Below, in pieces: positions 46,998-59,900 of a stretch of DNA of 64,000 nt; the stretch's first letter is position 1, and the number at the start of each line of letters is the position of its first letter. The stretch spans positions 62,001 to 126,000 of the forward strand of contig JASANC010005818.1 in assembly GCA_030248135.1 (NCBI GenBank). The letters run 5' to 3'. The translations under genes and the position numbers were made by a program. The notes below the pieces were generated by a model, which was not told the origin of the DNA, made no database searches, and worked only from the letters and a program-made list of their open reading frames with translations. Origin of the DNA: Theristus sp. LFF4_11. Taxonomy: Eukaryota; Nematoda; Chromadorea; Monhysterida; Xyalidae.

Positions 46998-47417
46998 TGC
47001 TTGCTTGCTTTCAGAGAAACTGTCAACTGAGTGAATACAAGATACATCGCAATCGTGGTCAGTGACTAACCGTCAGCGATGGAATCCACACACCACACCA
47101 GCTCAAACACTCAAATATGAACAATTAAAACAAAAAAGCAAAAACTTGAACGTACCATAAGTACCGATAGTGTGCGTCAAACGCAAAGCGCAGCAATCGA
47201 GAACTGACTTTTGAGTTAAGATGAGAAAGCAAAATTTCCGAAAGTTGATATCAATTATTAAGTGCAAGTGCAAGCCAGCCAGACCAGATGTTTTTCAGTT
47301 TTCGAAACCCGCTTGCTCCTCTGGCTTGTGCAAGGCAAGCTCAGAGTTAACCTGAAAACTGAAAGTCCAAAAAATAAATAAAATGTAAGGTATCATGGGC
47401 GCACGGGGCATCGGCAT

Positions 47418-47800
47418 TAGGGTTGTTAAACAAAAATCGAAAATTTTTCCAAGTAATAGAATAAAAAAACAAAAATTTTAAAAACTTTTCCTCTAATATG
47501 CTCTGAAAACCTCAATTTTGGCACAATTTTTCGAAAGTTCAACAAAAATTTTCTTTAATATTACCTCGCAAAACCGTCAGCAGTCGATTTTTGACCGTTT
47601 TACCGACTGATTTTAGGCTTCAACAACTTCTGCGATAAAGTTTTTGAGCGTCCAAAAGCTTGGCTTACCATTTCCGATGCAGATAAAGTGACAATTCGCC
47701 TCGCAATCTGAATTCTGAGCGTCCGAGGCCCGAGCTGCTCCGTTTGCAAGCGTGCACACGCTCCGGCCTCAACAAAAACTTGCTCAAAACACAATTCTTC
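47418..47800. repeat. Copy of the inner inverted-repeat module
   Basis: Begins tagggttgttaaacaaaaat and continues with 'ctctaatatgctctgaaaac' and 'gagcgtcc..aagcttgg', matching 19.8-20.1 kb and the right arm. The other end is missing or diverged. Confidence 0.75.
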
Positions 47801-48278
47801 TGATATCTTCCTTCTTGAAAAGGGTTGGCTAGGTTATATTTGCATTTGCAAAACTTTCAAAAAAATTGATTAAAAATATGCCTAACTGAACGCAATTAGC
47901 TCTAGCTGATGATTACAGTACAGCTGGCAAATATATTAAAAATACCCATAAAAGTAGGGGAAATTCAAAAATTCAAATTGTGTTTGATCATAATAATAAG
48001 ATGTTTTTGTGGCGTGATGCTGCTGATGTTACACGTCCGTATTTAGTTTTAAGTGCACCGCACAGGTTATAATTAAACAGGAACAGAAAATGCACAGCAA
48101 GAGCAAAACACATAGTTGAGTTGTAAAACACGTTGTTTCAGGTGTAGCCTGATTCCATATTCCACGCTCATGCCATGCACGTTCGAAAACCGATAACATG
48201 AACAGCCAATCAGGGTCGTGCGGTGTTATTGTTCTAGCGCAGTACACACGGAATTAATATGCAGAACGTGTGACATAG

Positions 48279-49765
48279 GGTTCGATTCGAAATCAAAAAG
48301 TGAAAATCCCAATTTTTTTAAATTAAAAAATTATTTAAAAAAATTTCCAAAATGCCGGAGGAAAATCTGATGATTGACAAAATTAAATGCATTCGAACCG
48401 CGCTGACGCGCTGAGTTCGAATATTGCATTTTTAGAAATAAATAAAGCTGTTTTGGCCGTTTAAATTGGCAAAAACTTTTATGAAAATTATCCTCCGACG
48501 TCAATTTGGAGTTTGGACCTATTTTTTTGCAGCATGTGGATCCAAACCCAGGTGATATTTCTCGTTCCAAATGATTTTTCTGTGTTCCACTCCACAGTAC
48601 TTTCTTGAATACTTGTACTTCAGATAGAAAACGCACCGGTTCACGTTGTTGTTGATGGACAACGCCGCGTTTCTTCGAGACGACAAATCAGCAACAACCA
48701 AAAGTTGACAAGCAAGTTTCTTCACATTTGAAACGTAAAAACAAGGTAATTTACTGCTTTTTAGTCCATTAACGAGCTCACGAGGTAACCAACTACAGAA
48801 GCTTCTATCGGTGTCTGGCTCTGGACTTTGCTCGTCGATCTTTGACCTGAAAGTAAAAATTGTCAAAAAAGGCTGTAGGTCGATCCGGTACCGGTCGATC
48901 CGGTACGGTCGATCCGGTACCGGTCGATCCGGTACCTGGCAATTTTCTAGGGCGGTCGATCCGGTACCAGGTCGATCCGGTACTCGGTCGATCCGGTACC
49001 AATTGAAATTTTCAGCTGTTTTACGGGTTTTTAGCGTTCAATTCGTTATGTTTTCGATTTTTCTTTGGTTGATTGTTGATACGATTGTTGATGATACGAT
49101 ATGAGACGACGACGACTTGCGACACTTGGTTGGTTTTGGTAATCGTGATTCTGAAAAAAAGCAAAACAAGTGTACCATATGTTTTTTTTCTGAACTATTT
49201 TCCAGAAGAATAAAGCTCCAAGACGGTGAAAATTTGCAAAATTATCAGCTCAGCAAGAAAAAGAGAACAAAATATGAAGACTGATTCGGTTCTCTTTTGG
49301 AGTTGAGGAAAAATGTCTGTTGTTTTTATTTTCATATTTCCCGCGAAAAAACCTGCGGTAAAATGTTTCAGACATCAGATAAAATGAGAGAAACGAAGAA
49401 AAATGGAAAACAAATCAGAAACAAATTGAATTGAATGCTAAAACAGTTGAAAATTTCAATTGGTACCGGATCGACCGAGTTCCGGATCGACCTGGTACCG
49501 GATCGACCGGTACCGGATCGACCGGTACCGGATCGACCGGTACCGGATCGACCGCATGCCGTCAAAAAAATTCTGCCAAAAACAAAGTCCACACGAAACT
49601 CTGGGCAAAAAAGCATGATATCACTTTCTGTGGAAACCTGGAAAGTGTCTTAAACGCATTTTCAAATGAAAATACAATCTTGATGGCCAAAATTCGTTTT
49701 TTAATTAATTAAAAAATTGATTTTAAAAATCCCGATTTTAAGTTTAAAAAAATTTCGAACCTTAA
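48279..49765. repeat. A/T-rich element with AGGGTTCGA-like ends
   Basis: The ends 'agggttcgattcgaaatc' and (reverse) 'aaggttcgaaattt' face each other and enclose the foldback element at 48871-49560. The extent is approximate. Confidence 0.4.
48871..49560. mobile_element. Foldback element with 15 bp tandem arms
   Basis: 690 bp. The left arm is a tandem array of GGTCGATCCGGTACC and the right arm an array of its reverse complement. Inner ends match too ('caattgaaattttcagctgtttt' and its complement). The outermost bases GGCnnnnGGTCGATCC are inverted at both ends. The 9 bp gtcaaaaaa stands on both sides (48862-48870 and 49561-49569), a target duplication of the Mutator/foldback size. Confidence 0.85.
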
Positions 49766-49857
49766 AAAAATTACGTGACATGAGCAGCATGGTTGCAAAA
49801 ACTACTTCATAGCATGTAGTGAAGTGATGAGATGATGCAACCAGCACACCCAGCAAC

Positions 49858-50932
49858 CAGGGGTCCAGCCCGATTTTTGGCGAATCCGAGGGGGGGGTCC
49901 GCCCAAATTTGGGGGGGGTCGACGTCGTCCCGGGTGGGGGGGGGGTCGACTTGGTTGGGGGGGGGGGCTCCCGAGCGAGACCGAAAATTCTAGGGGGGGG
50001 GTCCGAGCGAGACCGAAAATTCTAGGGGGGGGGGTCGGACCAAAATTTTTCTTGACGATGACATTGTCTGGGCAAAAAATGGCTAGTAGGGGTCGATTTG
50101 GGTGGGGGGGGGGTGGTGGGTTCCCGAGCGAGACCGAAAATTCTAGGGGGGGGGGGGGGTCGGACCAAAAGTTGTTGAATAAAAGTGCTAGAAACCACAA
50201 CATCCAGTCAAGGCCTCTCTCTAGTCTCTAGTCATACATTTTGCTTTGATTTTCGTTCGGGTCGGGACATCTGAAAGCTACACGAACGAGACACGCTGCA
50301 CGGGTGAGACTTGATTTTTTTTTGTACGCGCGCCGGTTCCGGAAACCCGAAGGTACCAAACTCCGGCGGAGACGGGCAATACTGCCCCGAGCCCAATTTT
50401 ACCCTCGGCTCAGGAGGGAATAGACCATTAGATGTTCATTGGTCACTCTAATTTTCCACGAGTATGTCTTGTCCACAGCGAGGTTCGAACCCGGTACCTA
50501 CAGAACTGTAGGCCGAAGTTCTACCGCTACGCCATGGACGCGACAATTGATATTGAAGTACAGTATTGAAAACATTGACGTGCAAAGTGGTAAATGTATG
50601 ACAAAGTGGTACGTACGTATACAAAAAAACATACAATATATATTGAGATACAAACATGCATATAATATAGATACCTACAAATGAGAGAAATATAGAGATA
50701 TACAAGAGAAAATGTCTCCATCGAAAGTCAAAATCAAAGGGGGGGGTGGTCAGACGGTCAGGATTTGGTAGGGGGGGGGGTTTGGAAGGTCGAAATCTGG
50801 GAGGGGGGGTCTGGCGGCGGCCCCCCAAATTCGAGAGGGGGGGTATTTTGACCAAAATTTGGGGGGGGTTTGCCCGGGTGGGGGGGTGTCGACTTGGTTG
50901 GGGGGGGGTACCCCCCCCCATCTCGACCCCTG
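49858..50932. mobile_element. hAT-like non-autonomous element, CAGGGGTC ends
   Basis: 1,075 bp with ends CAGGGGTC/GACCCCTG, flanked by the 8 bp repeat ccagcaac (49850-49857 and 50933-50940). The interior has 'gaccgaaaattctaggggg' repeated three times and other G runs. A SINE is nested at 50315-50544. Confidence 0.88.
50315..50544 (-). mobile_element. tRNA-derived SINE
   Basis: On the minus strand it starts with a near-complete tRNA-like cloverleaf: A box GGCGTAGCGGTAGA, B box GGTTCGAACC, GTCCA..TGGAC acceptor pairing. The body shared with 17711-17951 follows, then the common 3' core and an A9 tail. It is nested in the hAT-like element. Confidence 0.88.
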
Positions 50933-51039
50933 CCAGCAACTAACAAAAAATAAAAAACCCTCCAGACGGTACCACTCCACTAACCCACCAACCAACCCAA
51001 AAACACTGCAAAAACAGTAACCAACCAAATCTAACACCT

Positions 51040-51920
51040 TGAAAATTCAAGTGACTCATGTTTACCAACCTAATCCGGTTGCCCTACAACCTTCAAATGT
51101 GGGAGAATGTCCAGCAACTTTTTGTAAAGGAAGCAGACAAATGCTAATCAAAAAGAAACAAAGAAAAAGAAATGAGGTTAAAGAAGGGCGTTTGTTTTGT
51201 TTTGAGCTTTTCGTTTAGTTTCTTGGTTCAACAGTTGAATTTGATAATCGAATAAAAATCTAAACGGTGAATGGAACGAAACACGACGACGACATGTTCA
51301 CTCACATGAACTCGAAGTCAGATTTTTGAGTTTTTGATTGGTTCTTTTTGTTTTATCAAGATTGAATTGGTTGAAGAAGGAAAAGTTGAATAAAGCGGTT
51401 TGAAAACAGTGAGTGGAATGCCGACCGACGACGACCGTTAATTTTCCATTTATCCATTGACCAGTAAATATGTTTGTTGTCTGTCACAAAATGAGCAGCT
51501 GATGCTGATTGGATTGGGGGTTCTTTGACATGGCATATCAGCGACGACGACGAGCTTGCCGACCATGACGAGACGAGCTAGCAGCTTCATCAGCATTCAA
51601 TTGACTAAATATGATTTGATTGAATAATGAGCGTCAGATTGAGCAGTGAGTTTATGGTTTTTGGATCCTGCCAATTCGACGCTCGTTTTTTCAATCGTTA
51701 AAAATTCAAACATTAATTATCAACCGACGCAACCGCAATTGTGCAATCAATAATTCTGATCTAACTCAGAACTTTGAGAATCGCACTGAAATCGGACCAA
51801 CACTCCACAATATCTAATCAGGTAAGCTGCGTTTCAGATCAGTTGTTCACTTATTACAGAGATCCAGACCGGAATTCAGCAGCAGCAGACCAAACCCAGT
51901 GGTCAGTTTTATGTGAAGGA
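51040..51920. other. Intergenic, no feature
   Basis: No coding frame, repeat or RNA structure stood out here. Confidence 0.4.
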
Positions 51921-51924
51921 GGAA

Positions 51925-52185
51925 TGTCTGAAAAGTGAGGAGTTGGACACCGGTGCTGTGAAAGTCAGACCGTGAGACAAATTCTGGATAAATTAATGGA
52001 GAGGTGACCGGCAGTGTAAATTAATGCATTAAATTTTGCAGAAATATCGATCCAACATGAATATTCGGTCAAAAAAGAACTAGAGGTGCAATCATTCAAT
52101 TGGACTTTGTCATGGTCTAACTTTTGGAACACGTAAAACTCTTCAGTTTTTAGACACTACTCACTTTTATAGAACTGACCACAGG
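51925..52185. repeat. MITE-like repeat, 'gaaaagtgaggag' family
   Basis: Shares 'gaaaagtgaggagtt' at its left and 'ctaacttttggaacac' then 'cactactcacttttata' at its right with 55690-55908. The two ends are roughly inverted. Confidence 0.5.
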
Positions 52186-52189
52186 GGCC

Positions 52190-53115
52190 AGCTTTTCATA
52201 ACTGAGCAATTCAATAGTGCTGCATCACTGAGCGTCGGAATTGATTCATGAATCAACAAATTTCAGTTTCCTCACGCCCTCAAACTATTGGAGAGGAGAA
52301 ATTGGTGTATGTATCCTCCCCCCCCCTCCGCTCCCCACACCTACACGGTCACTGCCTGGTCGTTGTTTTCAGTTTATTGAACGTACTGCACTGGAAGCCA
52401 ATAAAAGCGAAATTGATTTGATTTCAAACAAAAACATAGCAAATTGGGTCGATTGCATATGTATGCCAGAAAGCAGCGTTCTGCGCTGCCCAAAAACATT
52501 AATTTTGATGTGTTTCCTATTTTGAGCTGGAAATCTACGTTTTTATCAAAACACCAATTTTTAGCCTGAAAAAAACGCGTATAAATACCTACACGTTTTT
52601 AACCGAGTAAAAAACTGGTATTTTTCCCATTCCAACCCTAGCAGTGTTCTAGGCAAGATTTTTGAATTCAGCGTATTCGAAAACCGCTTTTTTGTCACGG
52701 TTTCAGCACCTGAGGTGGCCTTTTAACAATTTGGGGGGTGGGAGGAAACATCTTGGTTAGAACTTCGAACAACGAGTTCGAATGCCGTGACAAAATGAAA
52801 ATCATGCAGTCAGTTAGCAGCCACCTGATCCAGTTGCTTATGTGAATGCTAAAAACCAGTTGTGACGGACGCACTGCAACCAAATTGGCGTAACGTGCAC
52901 AAAGGAAGTTGTGTTTAACTCTGACATGTTCAAAGTTCAGGCCAAATCAAAATAACGTGCGCATTTTCCTTTCGTTCAGGCTTGTCAGATGACATCCGGA
53001 ATACGTGCATGGTTTTCGGCTGCTTAGTTCATTGCTCGTTGCCGCTCCCCCTCTCTCTCAACGCGCTGTTTCGCGGCAGTTTCGTTGTTTGTTTGATCGG
53101 GGGAAAGGGGGGGGT
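52190..53115. other. Intergenic, no feature
   Basis: No gene or RNA recognised. Short frames only. Confidence 0.4.
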
Positions 53116-53117
53116 TA

Positions 53118-54774
53118 AATTCCGGCCCGCTAATTCCGGCCTGAAGAGTTTCGGCCCGCTCATTCCGGCCCGAAGAATTCCGTCCCGAAGAATTCCAGCT
53201 CGAAGAATTCCGGCCTGGGATAATTCCGGCCAAAAGAATTCAGGCCCGAAGAATTCCGTCCCGGAGAATTCCGGCCCTATGAATTTTCGCCAGCACGAAC
53301 AATATTAAACAACCCGAAGTAATTTTTTAGTAATAAAATATCGATGTTCACATGTTACAGTATATTTTCAATGATGTTCAAAAAAATGTTTATACAGTCG
53401 AACTCACTAAAATGTGGAATCAGCTGATTGGTCGACCGAGCGGAGGCTGCTCACACTCCGCACCGTTCTTTTTTCGTGGATTTGGATTTTATTGAAACGT
53501 GTTATTATGAATTTCCAGCACCCTTTTGGTGCTAAAAATAAACTCAAAGGTTAGAGACCGCGAAATTTAGAAAATTTTTATTCCACAGCTCAACTCAAAA
53601 TGTATTTTTTTGTTTAATGACGACGATGACGTCGTCGCTTAATTTTTGCGTGTGGACTGAAAAATAAAAGCCTGAAAGGAGTGAGCTGTGCATGGTTTGC
53701 TGCGTGCACCAAGTAAATGAACACAGCAGCTTACCAAAAACAACTTGAAAACGGTGAAAATGAAAAATGAAAGAAAAGTCGTCGTCGTGTCGTCGTCGTC
53801 CGCGAAGTCGGAACGCATTTTTTTTAATTGCGGACGCATGTCGATCGGTCAGCTAGGAATGAAACCCCCTTCAGCTGGCTACACAGCGCACTCATTTCAG
53901 GCTTTTGTCTTTCAGTTCACACGTAAAAATTAAGCGACGACGTCGTCGTCGTCGTCGTCAGTAAAAAAATGCATTTTGAGCTGTTGAATGAAAAAAAATT
54001 GAATTTCGCAGTTCTCCAACTCTTTGAGTTTATTTTTAGCATGAAAACGGTGCTGGAAATTCACACTCATTCAAAAGAAACACGATTCAATAGAATCCAG
54101 ATCCACGAAAAAGAAGGGTGCGGAGTGTGAGCAGCCTCCCCTCGGCCGACCAATCAGCTGATTCCACATTTTATTGAGTTCGACTGTATGTCTTGTTTGA
54201 TTTTTTTAGAAAGAAGAAAGAAGAAAGATTTATATGTCTTTTTTCCAGAATTATAAATAAAAAGATTATTTTTATTATCACGACCCAGGATTTGCAAACC
54301 ACCAATTATCAACTGATTTTTATTTGTGCTGTGTTTTTGTCCTTTTTCGTATTATTTCTGCATTTTTTGACTTGCGTGATCTTGCTGGCTAGTTTGCATT
54401 TTCATTATTTCAGACGTGACTTTTTTCGGTGTCTCAAAAAAATTCAAGCAAGTTTCGCTGGGTGGGGTGTCCAGCAAATTTCAAGGGGGGAGGCACCAGT
54501 GCAGAATCACAAGAATCACGTTCAACTTGCTGGAACAAAAAACCACGTATAATTCTACACGGCTAACAAAGCTTCAAACTAGCTGTATGAATTTATTTAT
54601 TCACAATTTGAACATCGATATTTTATTACCGAAAATCACTTCGTGTGCTTTAATATTGTTCGTGCTGGCGAAAATTCGCCAGGCCGGAATTCTTCGGGCT
54701 GGAATTCTTTGGGCCGGAATTCTTCAGGCCGGAATTCTTCGAGCCGGAATGAGCGGGCCGGAATAGTATACGCA
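53118..54774. mobile_element. Foldback-like element with GGCCCGAAGAATTCC arms
   Basis: The left arm (53118-53282) is a degenerate tandem array of the 15 bp unit GGCCCGAAGAATTCC. The right arm (about 54676-54774) is its reverse complement. The inner ends 'ttcgccagcacgaacaat' and its complement also match. It is split by a TA-target MITE. No clear target duplication is seen at the outer ends. Confidence 0.75.
53395..54186. mobile_element. TA-target MITE, long-armed copy
   Basis: 792 bp with CAGTCGAACTC ends, TA on both sides (53393-53394 and 54187-54188) and inverted arms of about 300 bp. It carries (GTC)n/(GAC)n tracts near 53620-53640 and 53938-53960. No transposase frame is present. Confidence 0.88.
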
Positions 54775-55689
54775 TCAGTAAAGAGCGCCCAGAAAAGATA
54801 GTTTCACCAGCTGCCTATTCTAAAATAACGTTCTGAAATTTCGCAGGTTTTTGATTGAAACAAAAAATAAAACATGAAAACGAACCTCAGACACGCCAAC
54901 ACGATGAAATTTATGCAGGAGCCACTTGTTGTTATTGCCTGATTTGATTGAATTCTGATTGAATAGAATATTATGAAACCTCCAAAAAATTGAAGAGAAT
55001 GATTGAAAACCAAACATTAAATCGGCAGCATCGGCATAATAAGCAGAAAGTCGCTGCCCGAAATAATGTTCGTTCTCCAAATCATCTTTTCAACTGTCAA
55101 CGTTCAGTTTAGTTATTTATTTGAATTGAATTGTCGTCGATTTGATTTGATCCAGCGTGTTGAAGTAATTAAATTGTAATTTTCAACTGAATGATCTGAT
55201 CTGACTGAATGAATTGAATTCAAATCCAGAATTGAAATGTGAAAATAAATCGTTTCTCTTTGTCAGTTGTGCTTCCGAAACACAAATGAACAGAAAACGA
55301 AGACACACAATAAAATCCGATATCGACCGATGACCGATCGATGCGTCCCACAAATTCCAATCCGAACTGTTCTCTCTCAGCATTCAAAAACCAGTTTGGA
55401 ATGGTGGAGTTGATTGTCACCATCAGAAATGAATGAATGTTTAGCTGCAGCCCATCGCCGTCGCCTCGCATCGATTTAGTTTGGTTTTCGATTTCTAGCT
55501 TGGGTGTTCATGTTGTGAAGTTCCAGTTTCAAAGCAAAACACCCAACACAATGCACCCAAAAGCCAAAAAAGCAATCAAAAACGACAGAAAGCTGAGAAA
55601 AAAACCGATCCTAGTCACAGTCCGACATTGCCTGATCAAGGAACAATTAAACATCATGTTCAGTTTGCTCCGCTCCATTTGAAAAAATA

Positions 55690-55908
55690 GTATTTGAAAA
55701 GTGAGGAGTTTTACTCCAGTGTTCCAAAAGTTAGACCTTTACAATTTCTAGATTTTGGGAATAATTCGGTGCTGATTTTGGCAAAACTATCAGACCAATG
55801 TGAAGCCTCGGTCAAAATAAATCTTTGGATTCAATTATTCAACCGGAATTTGCCGTGATCCAACTTTCGGAACACCCTGGAGTATAATTCCTCACTTTTC
55901 AGCACTAC
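55690..55908. repeat. MITE-like repeat, second copy of 'gaaaagtgaggag' family
   Basis: Its ends 'gaaaagtgaggagtt..ctccagtgttcc' and 'ggaacaccctggag..cctcacttttc' are inverted over about 40 bases. Confidence 0.6.
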
Positions 55909-56017
55909 TCAGTTTTATAAAACTGACCAGGCCCCCGAAGACAAATGACCCCTGCGCCCCCTACCCACAAATTTCTGCAGCTATCTATCTATCTGGAAAA
56001 TTTGCTCCATCTATTCA

Positions 56018-56645
56018 CAGTCGAACTCTAAAATATGGGGAATCAGCTGATTGGTCGACCGAACGGAGGTTGCTCCCACTCCGCACCCTTCTTTTTCGCG
56101 GATCTGGATTCTATTCAAACGTGTTTCTTTTGAATTAATCTGAATTTCCAGCACCTTTTTCATGCTAAAATAAAATGAAAAGGTTAGAGACCGCGAAATT
56201 CAGAAACTTTTTATTCAACAGCTCAAAATGCATTTTTGTTGTTTGACGCCGGCGACGACGTCGTCGTTTAAGTTTTGCGTGTGAACTGAAAGATAAAATA
56301 TTTTTGTGTGATGAATAATTTTGTATTTCTTTACTTTTTTTGTGACATCGTTTGTGTTTGTTTTGCATAATATGGAAATTTTGTGAATGTGTTGATGTGA
56401 ACTGGCCGTGTGAGGCTTACAAGGCTGATGAGCCACCCTTCTTCTGCATATGATGTTGCCAAGGCCGAAATGCAGAGAACCATTCCACAATTTGTCTGAT
56501 TTACAAATAAACTTTTAGTAAAAGCCTGAAAAGACTGCGCTGTGTATGGTTTGCTGCGTGCACCAAATGAATGGACACAGCAGCTTACAAAAAATAACTT
56601 GAAAACGGTCAAAAAGAAGGATGAAAGCAAAGTCGTCGTCGTGAC
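56018..56645. mobile_element. Right-truncated copy of the CAGTCGAACTC MITE
   Basis: Begins CAGTCGAACTCTAAAATATG, follows 53395-53760 closely ('gattggtcgaccga', 'ggttagagaccgcgaaat') and breaks off near 56645 without the right end. Confidence 0.7.
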
Positions 56646-56934
56646 ATAGTTGTTCTAGGGGGCCTGAATTGAAAGATTTGAACCCTAGCCTAGTATAAAC
56701 GTGTATTTTACCTAAAATTAGCGAATTTTTCAAGAATTCTCGAGCAAAACTGGTCAATTTTGGTAAATTGACTCATTTTATGTCTTCGAAGACAAAATTT
56801 TTTAGATTGATAGCTGGCTGAGAAATTTTTTAGATAGATAATAGCTGGGCTGAAAAATCTTCTCAAATGGTACAGAAAGTGAAATAAATAAAATAAAATA
56901 AGAGAAGTAAAACGGAGCGCACAAGACAAGCACA

Positions 56935-59900
56935 ATGGATGGTAAACAACTGAGAAGATCAAAAAAGCCGACATCGGCAAAAGTACTTTTGGATGAAGTT
57001 GCAAACAACGAGCAGCTCAAAGAAGACATGAACGTGGTAAAAATAAAAGCTTTTGTTTTTTTGTTATCTTGTTTTTCGCTGTTCCGAAAAATTCATTTGC
57101 TCGTCATTTATTTTGTTGGCTGAAGTCTAAACACAATCAGTTTGTCAACGTGAACAAACACGAAACGAAATACTACGAGAGCTGAGCTGAAATTCATTTT
57201 CCTAGATTCAGTTTGTTCGTCCGTTCGATAGTGTTTGTTTTCATTCATGATCTTTGCAGTTGCCGAGCAATTACAATTTTGAGGTGGTGAAAACAATTTG
57301 GAGAGTTCGACAACTTGGCTGCAAACACGGTGAGGCCAGATCAGTGTTCACCTTTTAAATTTATAGAATGATACTAGCAGATAACCCGTGCCTACGGCAC
57401 GGTTAGCTGACAAAATGTTGTTATTTTTGTGTGGATTTTGGCCTTTTGACCTGTGCCCACGACCCGCACTAAAAACGCATTGGATTTTGATTTTGAGCTG
57501 CTTCAAGCGAATGTTGTTCATTTACCATGCAATGATCGTTCATTTTCAAAGCAATTTGTAGCCGTCGATGCTTTATACCTTTTAAAAATCGCAGCATTTT
57601 CAGTTTCTTTTTGAAAACAGTTTTTTTCAACTGTTAACGCTGGTTTCAGCATCGATAAAATCAACAGATTTTTTTGCCGAATTTTCAAAAATTTGCCAGT
57701 CATTTTGATTAGAGCCTGCTTTTCAATTCAACGTAATATACTTTGATCAGCAAGCAATACAACCCGTTTAATATGTGAAAAGCAATCTTTAATCAGCAGC
57801 AAACAACTGCCATTCCCATTTAAAAAATCAATTTTTTATTAGCTTCTTCAATGTCGTTTAATTATCGTATCAGTCTTCTTTGATCAGCTGCATTGCTGTG
57901 TCATTCCCGTTTAAAGTATCAAAACACAATCTTTTTTGATCAGCGACAATTAACAGCCATTCCAGTTCAAAGTATCAAACATCCATCTTGTTTCATTACC
58001 TTTCCGTTCGTCGATTATCGTTCAACTGCTACTACTTCCGTTGAAAACACTTTTAAAAACAATGCTGTTTGATCAGCAACAATCAACCGATCGTCCGATA
58101 CCCGTTTAAAATATTTAAAAAATTGAAAAGCAATCTGGTATTAGTCAGTTACATTCCGCTGAAATTCCTGTTCAGTATAACAGAAATCAATCTTCAGGAT
58201 CATTAACAATCATCCCGTTCAAAATTGATCGATTGGACCGTTCCACTGATTCGCTATCGATCATGGCCACGTCTTTGTTGATGCTGCAATTTATTTGTTG
58301 TGGAACCTGTTTAGCCTATTTGTTCAGCAACAATCAACTGCCATTCTATTTCGATTGGTGTAGATGGCGAACAGCAGCAGCAGCCAAATTAAAGTAGTCG
58401 ATCATAAACTGATGTTTTTATTGCATGGGAATGATGATGATTTGGACTTTTCACAGAACAGAGATTGAAAAACAGTTCACATGAATCATGAAGAAAAATT
58501 GGAGTGAAGCTGAAGATGATGCTATATATAGAGTTGGGAACAACGATAACTGTGTAATTACACGTAATTATATTGGCTATATAAGCTGTGATAATCTGTG
58601 ATCAGGGTTCGGTCTGTTTTTATTATTGTCGTTGTCGTGTCCTCCTAATAAGCAAACCCAAATAAACTACGTAACAACCCAAATATCTTTCTGGCGCCCA
58701 ACGTTTGGCTCGTACAGTCATCATCTATAAAGAAGGAAAACCACAGTGTGCAACAGTGCAATCCGCACAGCAGCACGATCAGCATCATGTCGCGACACTT
58801 TGACAGCGAGAGTTCAGTCGTCAGCCGTGATCCCAGCCCTGACTCGCTGAACACGTCCGACGCCGATACGGTACACATGACCCGCAGAGACCTGGATTAC
58901 CTCATTGACCGCTATGAGGACCAGCAGGATCGGGCAGGACTCAACCGCATTTGCAGGACGCTGCAGGAGAAAAAGAAGCTAAGTCGGACCTTGCAGTGCA
59001 GAGTCAAGCGAAACATTGCACCTTCTTTGGTCGCACCCATTGACGAGTTGGCTGATAGGGCCCGAGGATTTGTGAGCGAAGTCTTCAAGTATAAACAGTT
59101 TCTGACTTGGGGACAAATGCATGATCCTGAAAATGCTGATTTGAACAGTATGACTCAGGCACAATCGAGCGTCTCGCACAGCAGTGATACGACAGTGCCA
59201 ACGGCGATCAGCATGCTCAGCTCGGCACAAGTGCTACAACGCGCACAGACTCAAAGGCCACACGAAGCGTCTGAAAAGTGCGACCCAAACGTGCCACACG
59301 ATGTTTCAGACGTAAGTGACACTGATTCAATCAGTACGTTTCAGTTGGGTCAAAAACTTGCGCATATTCGTAGCGATGAGCATGTACCTACTGGGTTAAT
59401 TCCCAAGGCAATAAATGAGTCCACTGGGTTGATTCCCAGGACCAAAAAGCTGATTGATGAGCCTACTGGGTTCATTCCCAAGGCAAATGAGTCCACTGGG
59501 TTGATTCCCAGGACCAAAAATCTGATTGGAGAGCCTACTGGGTTAATTCCCAAGGCAAATGACGAGGCCAGTGGGTTAAGTCCCAGGCACGGTAAAGTGA
59601 AAACGGAGACGGGAGTCTCACAGCAGCTGATTCAATTGGTCATGCAACAACAACAGCAGATGCAGAAACAGTACGAACAACTGCAAAAGCAAAATGACTT
59701 CATGATGACCATGTTCAGTCAGATGCTCGAACTGCAGAATCAGCAGAAGGTGACTGCTGATCATGACCACTGCTGTAAACAGAATGTCACCAACGGTACG
59801 ACCGACAATGACAAAGCATACATGATGTTGTTGTCAGAAAAATGGCAAAAATTCGACCCAGCCAAAAATCACAAATTCCGCACTTGGCTCAGCAGTCTGC

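Noticed and set aside
56424..56475. CTGATGAG ... CCGAAA, hammerhead-like core
   Set aside because: The closing base before GAAA does not pair as required, and no flanking stems or GUC-type cleavage site were found.
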